From positions 30,519-39,683 of the forward strand of contig PLRZ01000131.1 in the NCBI GenBank assembly GCA_003164075.1: DNA of 9,165 nucleotides. The letters are read 5' to 3'. Positions 6,455 to 9,165 of the stretch are shown here, piece by piece; position 1 is the first letter of the stretch; every line of letters begins with the position of its first letter. The translations under genes were made by a program, and so were the position numbers. This DNA is from Bryobacterales bacterium. Lineage in GTDB: Bacteria; Acidobacteriota; Terriglobia; Bryobacterales; Bryobacteraceae. The notes under the pieces were generated by a model. The model saw only the letters and a list, made by a program, of their open reading frames with translations. It was not told where the DNA came from and did not search any database.

Positions 6455-9165
6455 TCTGATCTCCTATTCCGTTTATCTTCGGTTTGGGAATTGTGAAGCG
6501 AAAGGTAGATCCCGCTCCGGGCTCCGATTCCACCCAAAGCTTTCCCCCATGCCGCTCGACGACTTTCTTGCAGACCGCGAGCCCGATTCCGGTGCCCGGG
6601 TATTCCTGCCTGGTATGCAGGCGTTGAAAGATCTGGAAAACACGTTCGGCATACCGCGCATCGATTCCGATGCCGTTATCCTGGACCGAAATTATCCACT
6701 CCTCGCCGCTGTCCACTGAGGAAATATGGATTCGAGGGCACTCATCCTTTTGTTTGAACTTGATGGCATTGGCGAGCAGATTCTGGAACAACTGGGTAAG
6801 TTCCCCCTGGTCGGCCCAAAGTGAGGGCAGTTGATCCCAGTCGATGACAGCGCCGCTCTCCTTGATCGCAACCTGCAAATTCCGCATAGCGTCCAGTACC
6901 ACCGCCGCGCAGTCAATCTGGCGGAGGTCAATCTCTTTGTTGTCCACGCGGGAATACGCCAGCAGGTCGGCGATCAACTGCTGCATTCGCTTGGCGCCGT
7001 CCACGGCATAGTTCATGTACCGGTCGGCAGTCTCATCCAACCGTCCGGAATAGCGCTTGGCCAGTAACTGGGTGAAACTGGCGACCATGCGCAGCGGCTC
7101 CTGCAAATCGTGGGAGGCCACATAGGCGAACCGCTCCAACTCGTCGTTCGACCGGGCGAGTTTTTGGACATTGAGCTTCAGCTCCTCCGTCATGCGCCTG
7201 CGCTCGGTGATGTCCTGAGCGATGCCGGCCATGCGGATCGGTTTGTTCTCCGCGTCTCGCTCTAAGTGCCCGCGGCCCAGGATATAGCGGACGCCGCCGT
7301 CCGGCAAGCTGACGCGGAGCTCCAGGTCGGGCGGTTCTTCCCCTGCCAGACAGGCGCCCGTCCATGCTTGCATAGCAGCCCGATCATCCGGGTGAATCAG
7401 ACTCAAGAACGCCTCGGCGGACGGAACAAAGGTATCTTGCGAGACTCCAAAAACACGATACGTTTCGGGCGTCCATGCGCACACGGCTGTGTCCATGGGA
7501 AGTTCCCAGCTCCAACTGCCGACGTGGGCGATGCGCTGCGATTCGGAAAGAACGTATTCTCTCGCCTGTAGCGCCGCCGTCATGCGCTTGCGCTCCGTTA
7601 TGTCATTGGCAATCGCGAAGATCAACTTCTCGTCCGGCGCCGCAGTGGCGGAAAACAGTAACCAGAGGTCCGAACCATCCTTGCGGAGACCCCGGCATTC
7701 GAATTCCGCATTCCCTTCCCCGGCAGTCAGCTTCCGGAACTCAGCCTGCACTGCCGCCCGGTCATCCGGATGAAAGAGCTCAGTCACGGCGCGTTGGGCG
7801 AGTTCCTCGGCAGTAAATCCCCACGTTTGGAGCAGGGCGGCGTTCACTCGCTTGATGGATCCATCGAAGCCGACGACGCACTTGGGCGAATGGCTCAGGC
7901 GAAAGAACTCATCGAGCGCCGCTTCGGCGCGTTTGCGCGCCGTGACGTCGATGGTAACTTCGATTTTCGAGAGGCGGTTGTCGTGCTGAAGGACCTTTCC
8001 CCGGCACAGAAGCCAATGGACGCTGCCGTCCGGCCAGACCACGCGAAACTGAATGTCGTAAGGCTCGGCCTGCTCGAGAGCGCGACTCTGCTCGAGCGCG
8101 ACGCGCTCCCGGTCGGCGGGGTGAATCGACTCTAACCAGCGTTCGCGCGTGAGCCACGTTTCGGCTGGTTCCAGGCCGTACAAGCGGAACTGCTGCTCGG
8201 AGGCGGTTGTCTCTCCGGATTCCCGGTGGCACAGGCCGATGCCGGCGGAGTTCAGGGTAAACTTCAGCCATTCCTCGCTCCTGCGGGCATTCTCTTCCGC
8301 GCCCTTTCGCGCGGAGAGGTCTTCCACCAGCGTAATAAAGTGGAGCGGCTTCCCCAGCGCGTCGCGTACCAGAGCCACATGGACGGAGACCCAGACCAGC
8401 TCGCCGTCTTTGCGCACATAGCGCTTGGTTACGATGCCGCCGGATTTCACGCCTTCCATCAGGTCGTGCCTGAACTCCTGCTGTTCCGAAAAGTCGTCCG
8501 GATGCGAGATTGCCAGGAAATTCGTCCGCAGCATCTCCCGCTCGGAGAACCCCGTGATCCGGCAGAGGCTTTGGTTCACCTGCAAGTAGCGGCCGTCCAT
8601 GCCGACGATCGCCATGCCGAACAGCGTGTTCTCAAACGCCGAACGGAACCGCGCTTCGCTCTGGCGCAAAGCCTCTTCGGCTGTTTTCCGCTTCGTAATG
8701 TCGAGCGCGGTTACATATATGAGCTGCGCATCCTTATGAGCGGCGCAGTCCAGCAGAAGCCAGCGGTACGATCCGTCCTTGCATCTGGCGCGGCACTCGA
8801 AGCCGATGATTCCCCCGGAGATCAGGAGCCTTTGGAACTCGTGTGCGACAAGGGCGCGCTCCTCGGGATGGGCCCGGTCGAGTACCTGCATCCCTGCCAC
8901 TTCCGCCGCCGTGAATCCGAGCGTCAGTTCCCAGGCGGAATTTACGTGTTGGATGCGGCCATCGAAGCCCCAAATGGCCATTGGCGTGGGCGATGCCCAG
9001 AAAAACTGATTCAAGGCCGTTTCGGCCTGGACGCGGCTGGTGACGTCGATGTTGACGCCAACCTCGCGCGTGGCCGTTCCGGCTTCGTCGAAGAATACCT
9101 TCATTTGCGAGAACAGCCAGTGAATGCTGCCGTCCGGCCTGACGATTCGAAACTGAGTCCCCGGG
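6420..9165 (-). CDS. Multi-PAS soluble histidine kinase, at least six PAS domains, HisKA + HATPase_c, HK1 (N-terminus outside window)
   Basis: The frame is open to the right edge; 914 residues are visible. An ATG at 9104 is internal, because the codons before it ([14 protein letters not shown]) complete a PAS_3-type fold, so the true start lies outside the window. Numbering from that ATG, the order is: end of PAS-a (to about 30), PAS-b (about 31-147), PAS-c (about 150-275), PAS-d (about 277-397), PAS-e (about 398-512), PAS-f (about 517-640). A short coiled coil ([16 protein letters not shown]) leads to HisKA with phospho-acceptor H665 in [12 protein letters not shown]. The ATPase has N box [12 protein letters not shown] (N775, N779), G1 DNGIGI and G2 [11 protein letters not shown] ends follow the DITxRKRxxE pattern. 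No transmembrane segment or LOV cysteine motif is visible, so the sensed cue is probably cytoplasmic. RR1 begins inside its 3' end. The kinase core is closely similar to that of HK2. Confidence 0.94.
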   Translation of the reverse strand, partial: PGTQFRIVRPDGSIHWLFSQMKVFFDEAGTATREVGVNIDVTSRVQAETALNQFFWASPTPMAIWGFDGRIQHVNSAWELTLGFTAAEVAGMQVLDRAHPEERALVAHEFQRLLISGGIIGFECRARCKDGSYRWLLLDCAAHKDAQLIYVTALDITKRKTAEEALRQSEARFRSAFENTLFGMAIVGMDGRYLQVNQSLCRITGFSEREMLRTNFLAISHPDDFSEQQEFRHDLMEGVKSGGIVTKRYVRKDGELVWVSVHVALVRDALGKPLHFITLVEDLSARKGAEENARRSEEWLKFTLNSAGIGLCHRESGETTASEQQFRLYGLEPAETWLTRERWLESIHPADRERVALEQSRALEQAEPYDIQFRVVWPDGSVHWLLCRGKVLQHDNRLSKIEVTIDVTARKRAEAALDEFFRLSHSPKCVVGFDGSIKRVNAALLQTWGFTAEELAQRAVTELFHPDDRAAVQAEFRKLTAGEGNAEFECRGLRKDGSDLWLLFSATAAPDEKLIFAIANDITERKRMTAALQAREYVLSESQRIAHVGSWSWELPMDTAVCAWTPETYRVFGVSQDTFVPSAEAFLSLIHPDDRAAMQAWTGACLAGEEPPDLELRVSLPDGGVRYILGRGHLERDAENKPIRMAGIAQDITERRRMTEELKLNVQKLARSNDELERFAYVASHDLQEPLRMVASFTQLLAKRYSGRLDETADRYMNYAVDGAKRMQQLIADLLAYSRVDNKEIDLRQIDCAAVVLDAMRNLQVAIKESGAVIDWDQLPSLWADQGELTQLFQNLLANAIKFKQKDECPRIHISSVDSGEEWIISVQDNGIGIDARYAERVFQIFQRLHTRQEYPGTGIGLAVCKKVVERHGGKLWVESEPGAGSTFRFTIPKPKINGIGDQSANQTGRDSIN
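6461..6465 (-). promoter_or_regulatory. Ribosome-binding site of RR1 (supports the GTG start)
   Basis: The minus strand reads AGGAG with a 6-nt spacer to the GTG at 6454-6452. It lies inside the HK1 coding region and is the reason for choosing the GTG start. Confidence 0.75.

Noticed and set aside
9045..9104. HK1 starting at the ATG at 9104
   Set aside because: The frame stays open to the window edge and the upstream codons encode the middle of a PAS_3 domain ([10 protein letters not shown]), so 9104 is internal and the gene is truncated by the window.
6420..9165. LOV or phytochrome photoreceptor domains in the kinases
   Set aside because: No LOV-type NCRFLQ cysteine motif and no GAF/PHY module or bilin-binding cysteine context are visible in HK1, HK2 or HK3; the phytochrome likeness is limited to the kinase core and the receivers.
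1..9165. CRISPR array, tRNA, rRNA, insertion sequence or transposase
   Set aside because: No regularly spaced repeats, no cloverleaf or rRNA-like stretch and no transposase motif were found on either strand; the paired 24-bp repeats do not flank a mobile gene.

Overview
The window is high-GC coding DNA apart from one AT-rich gap at about 5861-6016. It reads as a bacterial chromosome segment almost entirely devoted to signal transduction: two genes on the plus strand at the left edge, then six genes packed head to tail on the minus strand. The density of soluble multi-PAS histidine kinases, the Rcp1-type single-domain response regulators and the codon and GC character fit a large-genome soil bacterium. 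An acidobacterium of the Solibacter/Bryobacter type is my best guess, but no taxonomic marker is present, so this is low-confidence inference.

Left edge, plus strand: the C-terminal part of an unrecognised, probably membrane-embedded protein (to 347), followed 23 bp later by a sigma-28/FliA/WhiG-family sigma factor (371-1207). The sigma gene converges on the last gene of the minus-strand array and overlaps its 3' end by 34 bp.

Minus strand, in transcription order (right to left): HK1, a kinase with at least six PAS domains that runs off the right edge (9165-6420); RR1, a receiver-only regulator (6454-6017); a 156-bp AT-rich gap with repeats and a possible promoter; HK2, a kinase with three PAS domains (5860-3800); RR2, a receiver-only regulator (3807-3358); HK3, a REC-PAS-HisKA_3 kinase (3361-1802); RR3, a NarL/FixJ-type DNA-binding regulator (1833-1174). 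Every junction except the AT-rich gap is a gene overlap (35, 8, 4 and 32 bp), which implies translational coupling. HK1-RR1 and HK2-RR2 look like paralogous pairs.

Likely working model (inference): HK1 and HK2 sense cytoplasmic cues through PAS domains and phosphorylate RR1 and RR2, which have no output domain. HK3 carries the same kind of receiver at its N-terminus, so it could receive phosphate or be allosterically controlled by the upstream kinases, then phosphorylate RR3, the only DNA-binding regulator in the array. The adjacent sigma factor is a possible but unproven partner in output.

Most noteworthy non-gene signals: a 24-bp repeat (22 matches) exactly 72 bp apart at the RR2/HK3 junction, which looks like a duplicated stop/start overlap; a 22-bp near-perfect palindrome inside the 5' coding end of HK2; AT-rich direct repeats between RR1 and HK2; and an internal duplication of a two-PAS module inside HK1.
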